Origin: an uncultured Eubacteriales bacterium
GTDB taxonomy: Bacteria > Bacillota > Clostridia > Oscillospirales > Oscillospiraceae
Direction: 5' to 3'
Assembly (NCBI GenBank): GCA_900553805.1
Contig: USEU01000039.1
Location: 1 to 19,440, forward strand
Length of the DNA stretch: 19,440 bases
Shown: in pieces, positions 1-7,496 of the stretch
Numbering within the stretch: position 1 is the stretch's first letter
How the letters are laid out: the number at the start of each line of letters is the position of its first letter
Notes under the pieces: model-generated
What the model was told of the DNA's origin: nothing
What the model saw: only the letters and a program-made list of their open reading frames with translations
The model's database searches: none
Made by a program: the position numbers and the translations under genes

Positions 1-607
1 CGCCGCCGTACCAGGTGTTGATGATGACCTGCTCACGGGAGGTGATGTTGAAGGCCACGCAGGTCTCGGAGTTCAGACCCAGCTCCTTGAAGTTCTCCAC
101 CTTTGCCTTGGAGGCGTTGTAGACGATGAAGTCGGGCTTGAAGTTCTTCAGCTCCTCCTCGGTGGGACGGATGAACATATTGGTCACAAAGTGAGCCTGC
201 CATGCCACTTCCACGATGAAGCGGACAGCCATACGGGTGTCGGGGTTTGCGCCGCAGAAAGCGTCAACAACGTACAGCTTCTTGTTGCACAGCTCCTTGA
301 CAGCCAGCTCCTTGACCTTTGCCCAGGTCTCCTCGCTCATGGGGTGGTTGTCGTTCTTGTACTCATCGGAAGTCCACCACACGGTGTTCTTGGAGTTCTC
401 GTCCACCACGATATACTTATCTTTGGGGGAGCGGCCGGTGTAGACGCCGGTCATCACGTTGACAGCGCCCAGCTCGGTGAGCTTGCCCACCTCGTAGCCG
501 GTCAGGCCGGGCTTGGTTTCCTCCTCGAACAGCAGTTCGTAGGAAGGATTGTGGATGATTTCGGTTGTACCGGTAATACCGTACTTTTCGATGCCATAGG
601 TTTCCAT
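1..607 (-). CDS. pckA: Phosphoenolpyruvate carboxykinase (ATP), N-terminal part
   Basis: Encodes the first 202 residues of ATP-dependent PEP carboxykinase; the rest lies outside the window. The enzyme interconverts oxaloacetate + ATP and PEP + CO2 + ADP in the cytosol; in fermentative gut bacteria it often runs toward oxaloacetate. The translation shows [11 protein letters not shown] at residues 57-67, the substrate-binding arginine loop of the ATP-type family, then [13 protein letters not shown] (113-125) and [15 protein letters not shown] (134-148), all close to the E. coli enzyme. The full family length is about 530-540 residues. The ATG at 607-605 is preceded by AGGAGG at 624-619, which fixes the start. 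A promoter-like pair lies about 100 bp upstream. The only incompleteness is the window edge. The alternative GTP-type enzyme is not similar to this sequence. Confidence 0.96.
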   Translation of the reverse strand, partial: METYGIEKYGITGTTEIIHNPSYELLFEEETKPGLTGYEVGKLTELGAVNVMTGVYTGRSPKDKYIVVDENSKNTVWWTSDEYKNDNHPMSEETWAKVKELAVKELCNKKLYVVDAFCGANPDTRMAVRFIVEVAWQAHFVTNMFIRPTEEELKNFKPDFIVYNASKAKVENFKELGLNSETCVAFNITSREQVIINTWYGG

Positions 608-712
608 AATACTATTTCCTCCTGTACAAAATGTAGACGATGCAGCTTGCGCCGCATATCAAAACAATCGGTGGCAAAGGCGGGAAACCCAACCTCCACC
701 GTCTATCATACT

Positions 713-742
713 ATCATAGTTTCCCCTGAAAGTAAACCTCAA
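713..742 (-). promoter_or_regulatory. Probable pckA promoter
   Basis: Read on the minus strand, TTGAGG (742-737) and TATGAT (718-713) are separated by 18 bp, a reasonable sigma-A arrangement. It would give a leader of about 100 nt before the pckA start. An overlapping TATGAT-like hexamer slightly downstream makes the exact -10 uncertain. Confidence 0.4.
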
Positions 743-870
743 TTTTCGGTTTTTTCGATAAAATTGTAATGAAAACACCGCTTTTTATGCCTCCTCGCTC
801 CCGTCTTGAGCATTCCGCCCAACCCTAAAGCACCACCGGGAAAATTTTTTGTAAATCTTTTCCCCCGCCC

Positions 871-899
871 TTGGCTTTTTATGAGGCATGTGATAGAAT
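871..899 (+). promoter_or_regulatory. Probable promoter of the gene at 1067
   Basis: TTGGCT (871-876) and TAGAAT (894-899) are spaced 17 bp, with a TG one base before the -10 (extended -10). The transcript would carry a leader of about 160 nt containing both repeat copies at 942-970 and 987-1034. Confidence 0.5.
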
Positions 900-941
900 G
901 AAGGTTGATTTTGACGCCGCTCTTCCGCGACAATCATGAAT

Positions 942-970
942 GCAGGGGACGATTGAGGCACATCGTCCCG
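942..970 (+). repeat. 29-bp hairpin repeat, copy 1
   Basis: The unit contains the inverted arms GGGACGAT and ATCGTCCC around an 8-nt loop. The same 29 bp recurs at 8656-8684 with a single A/G difference. Here it falls inside the predicted 5' leader of the gene at 1067. Confidence 0.7.
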
Positions 971-986
971 AGACTTTACGGAACAA

Positions 987-1034
987 CCCCGGTGCGTTGA
1001 ATGATGTGGGGTCCGTCACGATTGCAGGGGACGA
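987..1034 (+). repeat. TTGAATG...GTC-GTGA repeat, copy 1
   Basis: This copy shares the order CCCGGTGCGTTGAATG, a GGGGTCCGTCACGA-like segment and GGGGACGA with an inverted copy at about 11770-11812 and a shorter copy at 17800-17829. It is the most diverged of the three and lies just upstream of the ribosome site of the gene at 1067. Confidence 0.45.
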
Positions 1035-1066
1035 ACATGTTACGAGTTTGCCCAAAGGAGACCCCT

Positions 1067-1708
1067 ATGAAAGATCGAGATCGGTTTGGGTGGGAGGATT
1101 TCAAGGCCCTGCCCGCGAAAAAGAAGCTGGAGCACATCCACGACTATTACAGATGGTATATCCTGGGCGGGATCGTGGCGGCGGTGCTGCTGGTGTCGCT
1201 GATCGTCACCATCGCGGGCAACCGCAAGGAGGTGCTGATCTCCGGCATCTTCATCAACAATTCCACCACTGCCGAGGGCTACGCCCATTTGCAGCAGGGC
1301 TATTTCGACTACTGCGGCGGGGACGGCGATACCCGGGTGGATCTAGTGGAGGCCCGGTACCTGGATTTTGAATCCGGGGCCCTGAGCCAGAGCGACGCGG
1401 CGTCGTTCATGATGGTTGCCAGCATGATCGCCGCCCGGACGCTGGACTACATCATTACAGACGAGCCGTCCCTGGATCATTTTATAGAGCAGGAGGTGGT
1501 GCTGGACCTGCGTCTGGCCCTCTCCGACGAGCAGCTCGCGAAATACGACGTGATCGAGCGCAGCGGCGTCCCCGTGGCCATCCGCCTGAACGGCACCGCC
1601 TTCGCGGAAAATTACCCCCTGACCTCGGACACCGGCTGCGTCTTTCTGGCCGCCAGCACCGAGGACTACGAAAAGGATGTCCGTTTCCTGGAATACCTGC
1701 TGGCGTGA
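1067..1708 (+). CDS. Single-pass membrane protein of unknown function
   Basis: A 213-residue protein I do not recognise. Residues 1-30 are charged and cytoplasmic (an AKKKLEHIHDYY stretch at 17-28), 31-51 form one hydrophobic helix (YILGGIVAAVLLVSLIVTIAG), and 52-213 would lie outside the cell with no further membrane segment. The outer part is mildly acidic, has two cysteines and shows no enzyme motif I can name. Short basic-aromatic N-termini directly before a single helix are common in uncharacterised Clostridia membrane proteins (family knowledge, not proof of function). The ATG at 1067 is chosen because AAAGGAG (1054-1060) lies 6 nt upstream; the frame stays open further upstream only into repeat DNA. 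It has its own promoter and is separated from the downstream protease gene by 0.6 kb of repeats, so a shared function is only a guess. Confidence 0.8.
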   Translation: MKDRDRFGWEDFKALPAKKKLEHIHDYYRWYILGGIVAAVLLVSLIVTIAGNRKEVLISGIFINNSTTAEGYAHLQQGYFDYCGGDGDTRVDLVEARYLDFESGALSQSDAASFMMVASMIAARTLDYIITDEPSLDHFIEQEVVLDLRLALSDEQLAKYDVIERSGVPVAIRLNGTAFAENYPLTSDTGCVFLAASTEDYEKDVRFLEYLLA

Positions 1709-1721
1709 CGGCCTGCCAACC

Positions 1722-1786
1722 TCCCCTGAAAGGTTTAGCAGGTGTAGCCGTCCTCGACGGCGTACAGCTGCTTAATGCAAAGCTGA
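1722..1786 (+). repeat. 65-bp repeat module, copy 1
   Basis: It begins TCCCCTGAAAGGTTTAGC and includes GTGTAGCCGTCC and TTAATGCA segments. The reverse complement of 13656-13720 matches it over 65 positions with about four differences and no gap. It starts 13 bp after the stop codon of the preceding gene. Confidence 0.75.
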
Positions 1787-1847
1787 GGACGGCGCATCGC
1801 GCCGGAGGGGTTTTCGGCGGTATGCAGAATACCATTCGAAATGCACC

Positions 1848-2210
1848 AAGGCGAATCCGTACAGGCCCCCTTGGCTTCCCCCGGGGGGAAGCTGGCAGAC
1901 TTGACGGCTCTTCGGAACCGGCAAGGCTGACTGAAGAGGGATGGCGACAGCCTAAATACTGTTTGCATTTCGTCCAATGGCACCGGCCTAAAATCATTGC
2001 AGATTACTTTCCTTTGTTTAAATCGATTCACCATGTGGAGAAAGGCTTTCATAAAACAAGCCCCCTTCTCCACTCACCGAACCCTTCATGAAACTTTCGG
2101 TGCACGCCGTCCCTCATCAGTCTTTTTTGTCAATCGGTTCCGAAGTGCCGATTGGCAAAAAATCCAGCTTCCCCCCGGGGGAAGCCAAGGGGATTGTACG
2201 TATTCGCCCG
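1848..2210. repeat. 363-bp element with inverted ends
   Basis: The left end (1848-1895) starts AAGGCGAATCCGTACA and ends GGGGGGAAGCTGG. The reverse complement of the right end (2164-2210) starts CGGGCGAATACGTACA and ends the same way, with about six differences and one indel by eye. Both arms continue inward with a shared CTTCGGAACCG and a diverged GACTGA(A)GAGGGA segment. The middle, about 150 bp, encodes nothing recognisable. The layout resembles a miniature inverted-repeat element, but no flanking target duplication is evident. Confidence 0.55.
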
Positions 2211-2321
2211 GGATTTCATAAAGGCGTAAGTGCCTGCTGCGAAACCCCTCAGTCAGCCCTTACGGGCTGCCAGCTCCCCTTTCAGGGGCGCTTGGGGGGC
2301 GCGCGTTGTGAAAGGAACACG

Positions 2322-3299
2322 ATGATGAAAAAAATCATAATTCTTTTCCTGCTCCTTTGGGTGCTGGTGCCTTGCGCGTACGGGGAGACGGAGGCGGTGG
2401 AGGCGGCGCGGCAGAGCGTGGTGCATCTGTACGGGCTGGGGACGGAGCGGGAGACCGGGCGGCGGATCCGATGGTCCGGCACCGGGTTTGCCGTGGGCGC
2501 CGCCGGGGAGGAGACGGATGTTTTCCTCACCAACTGGCATGTGGCCGCCGGAAGCGGCAAATGCGAGGACGGCTCCATCCGCCTGTGGCTGCTGAAGGAC
2601 GGGGCGGAGCTGGACGCCAACCAGGCCCCCCTGGCCGGGTCCGCCGTGGAATGCCGGGTGCTGGCCACCACCGACGGCTACCCGGATGTGGCGGTGCTCC
2701 AGACCATGGAGCCGGTGTCCGGCTACCGGGCGCTGCCCCTGCTGTCCTCCCGCCGGGTGGTGGACGGGACTCAGGTCTACGCCCTGGGCTTTGCCGGACT
2801 GAAGGACACGAACAACGGGGCGGATTCCGGGCCGGAGGACGTGACCGTCACCCAGGGCACGATCACTGACCACCTGATCATGACCAGCGCGGGGAGCACC
2901 CGCTCCGTCATCCATTCCGCCGCCATCCAGCACGGCTTTTCCGGCGGGCCCCTGGTCAATGAGGCCGGGGCGGTGGTGGCCCAGAACACCTACGGCTTTG
3001 AGGAGGACGTGACCACCACCCTGTTCTGCGCCGTGTACATCGACTACGCCATGGAGCTGCTGGACGGCCTGGGCCTGCCCTACACCGCCCTGTCCGGCCC
3101 CTCGCCGGTGACGGTGTTCGTGGCGGACCTGCTCCACCGGCCCGACCTCAGCCCTGCCGCCGCCTACGCGCTGGCCGGTCTGGCGGCGCTGGGGGCGCTG
3201 GTCTTTGCCTGGTACTTCATCAAGACCGCGAAAGAGCTGGTCGTGGAAATAAAGCAAAAGCATCGCGCGAAGAATAATGAAGAGAAAGAGGTGCAGTAA
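2322..3299 (+). CDS. Membrane-anchored trypsin-like serine protease
   Basis: A 325-residue protein of the chymotrypsin/HtrA-like fold. Residues 3-20 form a signal sequence ending in a CAYGE region; cleavage or retention cannot be decided. The catalytic triad is visible: His73 in LTNWHVAAG, Asp122 in YPDVAVLQ, and Ser207 in HGFSGGPLVN. No PDZ domain follows; instead residues 280-300 form a hydrophobic helix and 301-325 a lysine-rich tail that should be cytoplasmic. The protease domain would therefore act outside the cell, tethered to the membrane. Tandem ATGs at 2322 and 2325 follow AAAGGA (2311-2316), so the start is one of these; the frame extends upstream only through repeat DNA. The stop codon directly touches the ATG of the next gene (TAAATG), so the two are co-translated. 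Natural substrate unknown. Confidence 0.9.
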   Translation: MMKKIIILFLLLWVLVPCAYGETEAVEAARQSVVHLYGLGTERETGRRIRWSGTGFAVGAAGEETDVFLTNWHVAAGSGKCEDGSIRLWLLKDGAELDANQAPLAGSAVECRVLATTDGYPDVAVLQTMEPVSGYRALPLLSSRRVVDGTQVYALGFAGLKDTNNGADSGPEDVTVTQGTITDHLIMTSAGSTRSVIHSAAIQHGFSGGPLVNEAGAVVAQNTYGFEEDVTTTLFCAVYIDYAMELLDGLGLPYTALSGPSPVTVFVADLLHRPDLSPAAAYALAGLAALGALVFAWYFIKTAKELVVEIKQKHRAKNNEEKEVQ

Positions 3300-5639
3300 A
3301 TGAAGAAGCTCTCTGCATTCCTGCTTGTATTTGTCCTGCTGGCCGCGCTGACCCTGGGGGCAGGCGCGGAGGACGGGAAGCTGGTGTACCCCGGCTTTCA
3401 GGTCCAGGGCTCCCAGCTCCTGCTCACCGCCGTTCCGCTGAACGGCGGCACCGTGAAGGTCACGGCGGACGGGGTCAACATCGGCGGCAGCGCCTCCACC
3501 CTGGGGGATGCCCAGCCGGGCGTCACCTATTACTGCGTGGTGGACAACTCCCGCTCCTTCAGCAATTACCAGAAGGAGCAGCAGCTGCTGGGCCTGAATA
3601 CCCTCAGCGATCAGCTGGGGGAAAAGGACGCCATGGTGCTCATCCCCATGGGCCGGGAGGTCAGCTTCGGCGAGAAGCTCACCAGCCCCGACGCCCGGCG
3701 GGAGGCCATCCAGGCCGCCTGCACCTATGACGCCACGGGCACCAACCTCTACGAGGCCATCGACACGGTGCTCAAGACCGTGGCCCAGGAGGAGCAGGGC
3801 TTCCGCTGCATCGTATTCTTCACCGACGGCATTGATGAGTCCTTCATCATGAAGGTCAACGAGGAGCAGGCCGGGCGGTTCATCCAGGGCAGCGGCATGA
3901 GCGTAAATTTCGTTGCCCTGCTCACCCCGCCCATCTCCGAATACGCCGGGCGGCAGGCCCAGCGGCTGGAATATTACAGCACCCTGGCCCTGGGCGGCAC
4001 CTGCCGCACCCCTTTGCGGGAGGGGGATGGCTCCGTGAATGCCGTGGCAGAGCCTGTACAGGACATTGTGAAGCTGACCCGGAGCTGGACGCTGCTGACC
4101 CTGGATGCGGACAGCATCCCCCGCACCGGCAAGACCGTGGAGCTGACCCTGACCTGGGAGGGGGAGGACGGCTCCGTCACCGATACCGTGACCCTGAACA
4201 CCGCCGACCTGCCCCCCCTGCCGGAGACGGAGCCGGTCACCGAGCCGGTGAGCCTGCCCCCCACCCAGCCGCCGGAGACCATCCCCCCCATCACCCAGCC
4301 CCCGGAGCCCATCCCGGAATACCAGGACCATCAGGCGGGGCAGCTGCGCTACTACGGCATCATCGGCTTCAGCGTCATCGGCGTGGTGATCCTGCTGGCC
4401 ATTGTGGTGGTGCTCCTGGACAAGGGCGCGCGGCGGAAAAAGGAGACCGGGCACCGTGAGCCGGTCCGCCCGGCCCAGCCGACGGAGGCAGCCCAGGCGG
4501 CCCAGCAGCCTGCCCAGGTCCTTCCCCCGGAGCCGCCCCAGGAGGAACGCCGGGAGGAAGCGCCTCAGGGAATGCCCCCCCAGGCTGTCCAGCCGGAGGA
4601 GGCACCCCAGAAGGCGGACCCGCCGGAGGAAGCCCCGGAAGAAGGGATCCGGCCCGCGGAAATTCCGACTGAACCCCAGGCGGAGGAAGCGCCGGAGAAC
4701 GACGCGGAGGCCCAGCCGGAGGAAAACCCGGCCGAGGAGCCGCCGGAGGTGGCCGGAGCGCCCCAGGAGCAGCCGGTCCGGGAGGAAGCCCCGGCGGCTG
4801 AGGCGGAAGAAGCCGCCCCCGTCCCCCAGGAGCCGCCCGCCGAAGCACCGGCCGCCGCCGAAGAGGAAATTCCTGAGGCGGAAGACACACCCGCAGCCCA
4901 GGAGCCGGAATATCACGGCAGCTTCCTGGATCCGAAGGACCGTTCCTCCGACATCCGGGCCGCCGACCCCTTCCCCCAGCTGCAAGAGGAACCAATCATT
5001 GAAAAGACCCCGGCGGCAGCGCCGGTCATAAAAAACTGGCAGCCCCCCGCGCCCCAACCGGCCGCGCCGGTCATAAGCGGCTGGCAGGATGCCCCCGCCC
5101 GGCAGAGCACACCCCGGCAGGCCGCCCCGGCGGCGACCGGCCGCCAGAGCGCCCCCGCGAATGACTTCGGCACCGCCCGCATCCCCGGGCTGTTCCCCGA
5201 CCGCCGGACGGCTCCGGCCGGTCAGGAGCGCTTCCGCCCGGCCCCCAACCGGCCCACGTCCCCGGGAAGCCGGAGCGCCGGCACCCTGCCCGTCCCCCCT
5301 GCCCGCCCCGGCGCACAGAGCAGCATCACCGTCCGCCTGACCCCGGACGGCAACCCCGGCGGCACCGTCTACGTGACCATGGAGCCGGGCAGCAGCCGCA
5401 CTCTGGGCCGCAACAGCAAATCGGACATCATCCTCAACGCCCGGGACACCTCCCTGTCCGGCCTGCACTTTGAGCTGCAATGGGACGGCCGGGTCCTGTA
5501 CCTGACTGACCGCGGCTCCACCAACGGCACCTCCCTCACCGGCATTCCCCAGCGCCCCGGCCGCTGGTCCCATGTGGACTCCGGCTCCACCATCCAGGCC
5601 GGCTCCACCCGGTACAAGGTAAAGATCATGCGGGAGTAA
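3300..5639 (+). CDS. VWA domain - membrane helix - cytoplasmic FHA domain protein
   Basis: A 779-residue protein. A signal sequence (about 1-23) precedes a von Willebrand factor A domain (about 75-260) with metal-site residues DNSRS (82-86), Thr148 in TGTNLYEA and Asp176 in FFTDGIDE. A small beta-rich segment and a Pro/Thr stretch (302-340) lead to one membrane helix (352-373), followed by a basic stop-transfer RRKK. Then come roughly 300 residues rich in Pro, Glu and Ala, including two APVI--WQ units (near 570-600). The C-terminal FHA domain (about 676-777) has GR (703-704), SLSGLH (718-723) and STNG (740-743), the canonical phosphothreonine-reading residues. FHA domains bind phosphothreonine peptides in the cytosol; VWA domains bind protein partners through a divalent metal. 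The topology suggests a receptor or scaffold linking an outside event to Ser/Thr phosphorylation inside. It starts right after the protease stop codon. Partners are unknown. Confidence 0.88.
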   Translation: MKKLSAFLLVFVLLAALTLGAGAEDGKLVYPGFQVQGSQLLLTAVPLNGGTVKVTADGVNIGGSASTLGDAQPGVTYYCVVDNSRSFSNYQKEQQLLGLNTLSDQLGEKDAMVLIPMGREVSFGEKLTSPDARREAIQAACTYDATGTNLYEAIDTVLKTVAQEEQGFRCIVFFTDGIDESFIMKVNEEQAGRFIQGSGMSVNFVALLTPPISEYAGRQAQRLEYYSTLALGGTCRTPLREGDGSVNAVAEPVQDIVKLTRSWTLLTLDADSIPRTGKTVELTLTWEGEDGSVTDTVTLNTADLPPLPETEPVTEPVSLPPTQPPETIPPITQPPEPIPEYQDHQAGQLRYYGIIGFSVIGVVILLAIVVVLLDKGARRKKETGHREPVRPAQPTEAAQAAQQPAQVLPPEPPQEERREEAPQGMPPQAVQPEEAPQKADPPEEAPEEGIRPAEIPTEPQAEEAPENDAEAQPEENPAEEPPEVAGAPQEQPVREEAPAAEAEEAAPVPQEPPAEAPAAAEEEIPEAEDTPAAQEPEYHGSFLDPKDRSSDIRAADPFPQLQEEPIIEKTPAAAPVIKNWQPPAPQPAAPVISGWQDAPARQSTPRQAAPAATGRQSAPANDFGTARIPGLFPDRRTAPAGQERFRPAPNRPTSPGSRSAGTLPVPPARPGAQSSITVRLTPDGNPGGTVYVTMEPGSSRTLGRNSKSDIILNARDTSLSGLHFELQWDGRVLYLTDRGSTNGTSLTGIPQRPGRWSHVDSGSTIQAGSTRYKVKIMRE

Positions 5640-5653
5640 GGAACCCTCCCCGC

Positions 5654-5695
5654 AAAAAATCAGCAGGCATGCGCCATTGCGGCGCAGCCTGCTGA
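5654..5695 (-). terminator. Intrinsic terminator behind rqcH
   Basis: Inverted arms 5660-5668 and 5687-5695 (TCAGCAGGC/GCCTGCTGA), extended by an inner TGCGCC/GGCGCA pairing, form a strong hairpin. On the minus strand it is followed by six T (5659-5654), ending transcription of galE-rqcH. The same hairpin may also slow plus-strand transcription from the FHA gene, but no T-run follows on that side. Confidence 0.8.
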
Positions 5696-5740
5696 TACTA
5701 TTTCCTGATTAAAATCTTAATTTTAATTGGAGTTCGGTAT
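5695..5740. repeat. 46-bp short form of the ATACT...AGTAT element
   Basis: It starts ATACTATTTCCTGATTAAAA and ends TTTTAATTGGAGTTCGGTAT, and the centre is a TTAAAATC/TTTTAA palindrome. Its ends match those of the 169-bp element at 11821-11989 almost base for base, while everything in between is missing. It lies between the rqcH stop codon and its terminator. Confidence 0.7.
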
Positions 5741-5746
5741 GAATTT

Positions 5747-7492
5747 TTATTTTTCCGCGTTCAGCTCGTCCACGACGATCTGCCTGTAGGGGTTTACGAT
5801 CACGGTTTTGTAGGAGTGGTAGATCACCATGCCGGGCTTGGCGCTGGGGAGCTTTTTGACCTGGCGGACGGGGGTCACGTCCACGGGGATGTTCTGGCCG
5901 CCGGTGGTCTCGGCGTAGTAGGCGGCCAGCTGGGCGGCCTGGGTGACGGTGTTGTCCGGCGGGACCCGGCCGCCGCAGGAGATGATGACATGGCTGCCGT
6001 GGACCTTGGAGGCGTGGCACCAGATGTCGTCCTTGCGGGCCAGGCGGAAGGTCAGCTCGTCGTTCTGCCGGTTGTTCCGGCCCACGTAGATGGGGAAGCC
6101 GTCGGTGCTCTCGAAGCGCATGGGCGGGAGCTTGCTCTGCTTCATCCGCTTTCTTCCGGCGTCCGGGCGCACGTAGCCCCCCGCCTGCAGCTCCTGACGG
6201 ATCTCCTCCAGCTCCGCCTCGGTGTCCGCCCGGTTCAGCTCCTCCTGGACGCTTTCCAGGTAGCTCAGCTCCTCCCGGCCCAGGGACAGCTGGTGGGTCA
6301 GCTCCTTCTCCGCGTTCTTCATGCGGGTGTAATCCTTGTAGAATTTGGCCGCGTTCTGCTGGGGGGACAGCAGGGGGCTGAGGGGAATGGTGACGGCGGC
6401 CATGTTCTCGTCGTAAAAGTCCTCGCACCGGGCCTCCGTCTGCCCCTTTTTCAGCCGGGACAGGTTGGCGGTGAGGATATCCCCCAGCTGGCGCAGCCGC
6501 TCCCGGTCATAGGTGGCCTCCAGCTCCTTGCCCTGCACGGCCAGCTTGCGGCGCAGCCGCTGGCAGTAATTGGTGACGGTCTTGCGCATGCCCTGGCTCT
6601 TCTGCCGGATGGCGTCCCGCCGGTCCCGCAGGGTATAGAAGCGGTCCAGCAGGGCGCTGAAGCCCTCCGCTTGGCGGCAATCGCCGTACTGTCGGATGGG
6701 GCAGAAGGAAAACTGCTTGGGAGTGCCGTCCGCCAGGGCATAGTAATAGGGAGCGGGGTGCTCCAGAATTTCACTGAAAAAGGCATGGAGCTTTTCGCCC
6801 AGGGCCTCCGGGTCCTGCCCCTCCACCCGGGCGTCGGTATCCCCGGCGCAGCACAGCGCCGCCTCCCGGCACACCAGGGGGGACAGGCCGCCCAGGGCGT
6901 CCATCAGCCGGTCGCACAGCAGGTCGGGGCCGGGAGCGCGGAGCAGGGCGGAATGGTCCGCCGCCGAAAGCGCGGCGGGGTTTTTCTTTTCCACCGGGTC
7001 CGGGAAGATGTAATTCAGCCCCGGCAGGGCGGAGCGCTTGGTATTCTCGTCCAGGGGGACGCGGCGCAGGCAATCCAGGATGCGGCCCTCCGGGTTCAGC
7101 AGGTACAGATTGCAGGTGCGGCCCATCAGCTCCGCCACCAGCCGCTTGCGCACCGGGAAGCCCATCTCGTCGGTGGCGTCGAAGGTGAATACGGCCAGCC
7201 GCTCCATCTCGGGCTGGGTGACCTCCGCCAGACGGGCCCCGGACAGATGCTTGCGCAGCAGCATGCAGAACATGGGCGGCTCCGGGGGATTTTCCGGGGA
7301 GGCCGTGGTCAGGTGCAGCCGGGGAGCGGCGGGGTTGGCGGCGATGAGCAGCTTTTCCCGCCCGGCGCTGCCCTTGAGCAGCAGGATCAGCGCGTCCCGG
7401 CTGGGCTGGAAGATCTTCTCCACCCGCCCCCCCAGGCACCGCTGCCGGATCTCATCCAGGGTAAATTTCAAATAAAATGCATCAAATGCCAT
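5747..7492 (-). CDS. rqcH: Ribosome quality control protein RqcH (NFACT family)
   Basis: A 581-residue full-length NFACT protein, formerly annotated as fibronectin-binding protein FbpA. In bacteria RqcH binds the 50S subunit with a stalled peptidyl-tRNA and adds C-terminal alanine tails that mark the nascent chain for degradation. The order is an NFACT-N domain (about 4-210), a middle region with long charged helices forming a coiled-coil stalk (about 270-440), and the C-terminal NFACT-R/DUF814 domain (about 455-570) with DDIWCHASKVHGSHVI (488-503). The Asp-Arg pair at 97-98 that is functionally important in Bacillus subtilis RqcH is Glu97-Arg98 here. Only four bases separate its ATG from the galE stop codon, and no strong ribosome site is visible, so translation is probably coupled to galE. 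A terminator follows at 5695-5654. Confidence 0.93.
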   Translation of the reverse strand: MAFDAFYLKFTLDEIRQRCLGGRVEKIFQPSRDALILLLKGSAGREKLLIAANPAAPRLHLTTASPENPPEPPMFCMLLRKHLSGARLAEVTQPEMERLAVFTFDATDEMGFPVRKRLVAELMGRTCNLYLLNPEGRILDCLRRVPLDENTKRSALPGLNYIFPDPVEKKNPAALSAADHSALLRAPGPDLLCDRLMDALGGLSPLVCREAALCCAGDTDARVEGQDPEALGEKLHAFFSEILEHPAPYYYALADGTPKQFSFCPIRQYGDCRQAEGFSALLDRFYTLRDRRDAIRQKSQGMRKTVTNYCQRLRRKLAVQGKELEATYDRERLRQLGDILTANLSRLKKGQTEARCEDFYDENMAAVTIPLSPLLSPQQNAAKFYKDYTRMKNAEKELTHQLSLGREELSYLESVQEELNRADTEAELEEIRQELQAGGYVRPDAGRKRMKQSKLPPMRFESTDGFPIYVGRNNRQNDELTFRLARKDDIWCHASKVHGSHVIISCGGRVPPDNTVTQAAQLAAYYAETTGGQNIPVDVTPVRQVKKLPSAKPGMVIYHSYKTVIVNPYRQIVVDELNAEK

Positions 7493-7496
7493 GACA

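Larger units (their letters stand above)
608..1066. other. Intergenic region between pckA and the membrane-protein gene
   Basis: This 459-bp stretch has no credible gene. It holds the divergent promoters of pckA (near 713-742) and of the gene at 1067 (near 871-899), a 29-bp hairpin-forming repeat copy at 942-970 and a second repeat copy at 987-1034. Between about 750 and 860 the sequence is AT-richer and nothing further is recognised there. Confidence 0.6.
1709..2321. repeat. Composite repeat region between two gene units
   Basis: This 613-bp stretch has no credible gene. It is a mosaic of repeat modules: a 65-bp module at 1722-1786 that recurs inverted at 13656-13720; an element at 1848-2210 with inverted ends; and at about 2249-2290 a CCCTCAGTCAGCCC / GGGCTGCCAGCTCCCC / TTTCAGGGG palindromic unit also present near 10440-10480 and 13530-13560. 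Reading frames that run through it repeat the same short peptides as the other repeat copies, which argues they are not genes. I see no convincing promoter for the protease gene at 2322. Confidence 0.65.

Noticed and set aside
608..624. Resemblance of the sequence before pckA (ATACTATTTCCT) to the start of the hairpin element
   Set aside because: Twelve bases match, but they are the complement of the AGGAGG ribosome site plus an AT spacer, and the element's other end is missing.
1705..2221. Small open frames in the repeat region 1705-2221
   Set aside because: Their peptides are read from repeat modules that recur elsewhere; no ribosome sites or codon pattern of real genes.
2088..2321. N-terminal extension of the protease to 2088
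   Set aside because: The extra 78 codons lie in repeat DNA, and the signal sequence plus AAAGGA site clearly start the protein at 2322.
2253..5573. An 1106-codon open frame on the minus strand across the protease and VWA-FHA genes
   Set aside because: It is antisense to two well-supported genes, has low-complexity Gly/Arg/Leu composition and no start signal; GC-rich third positions remove stop codons from the opposite strand.
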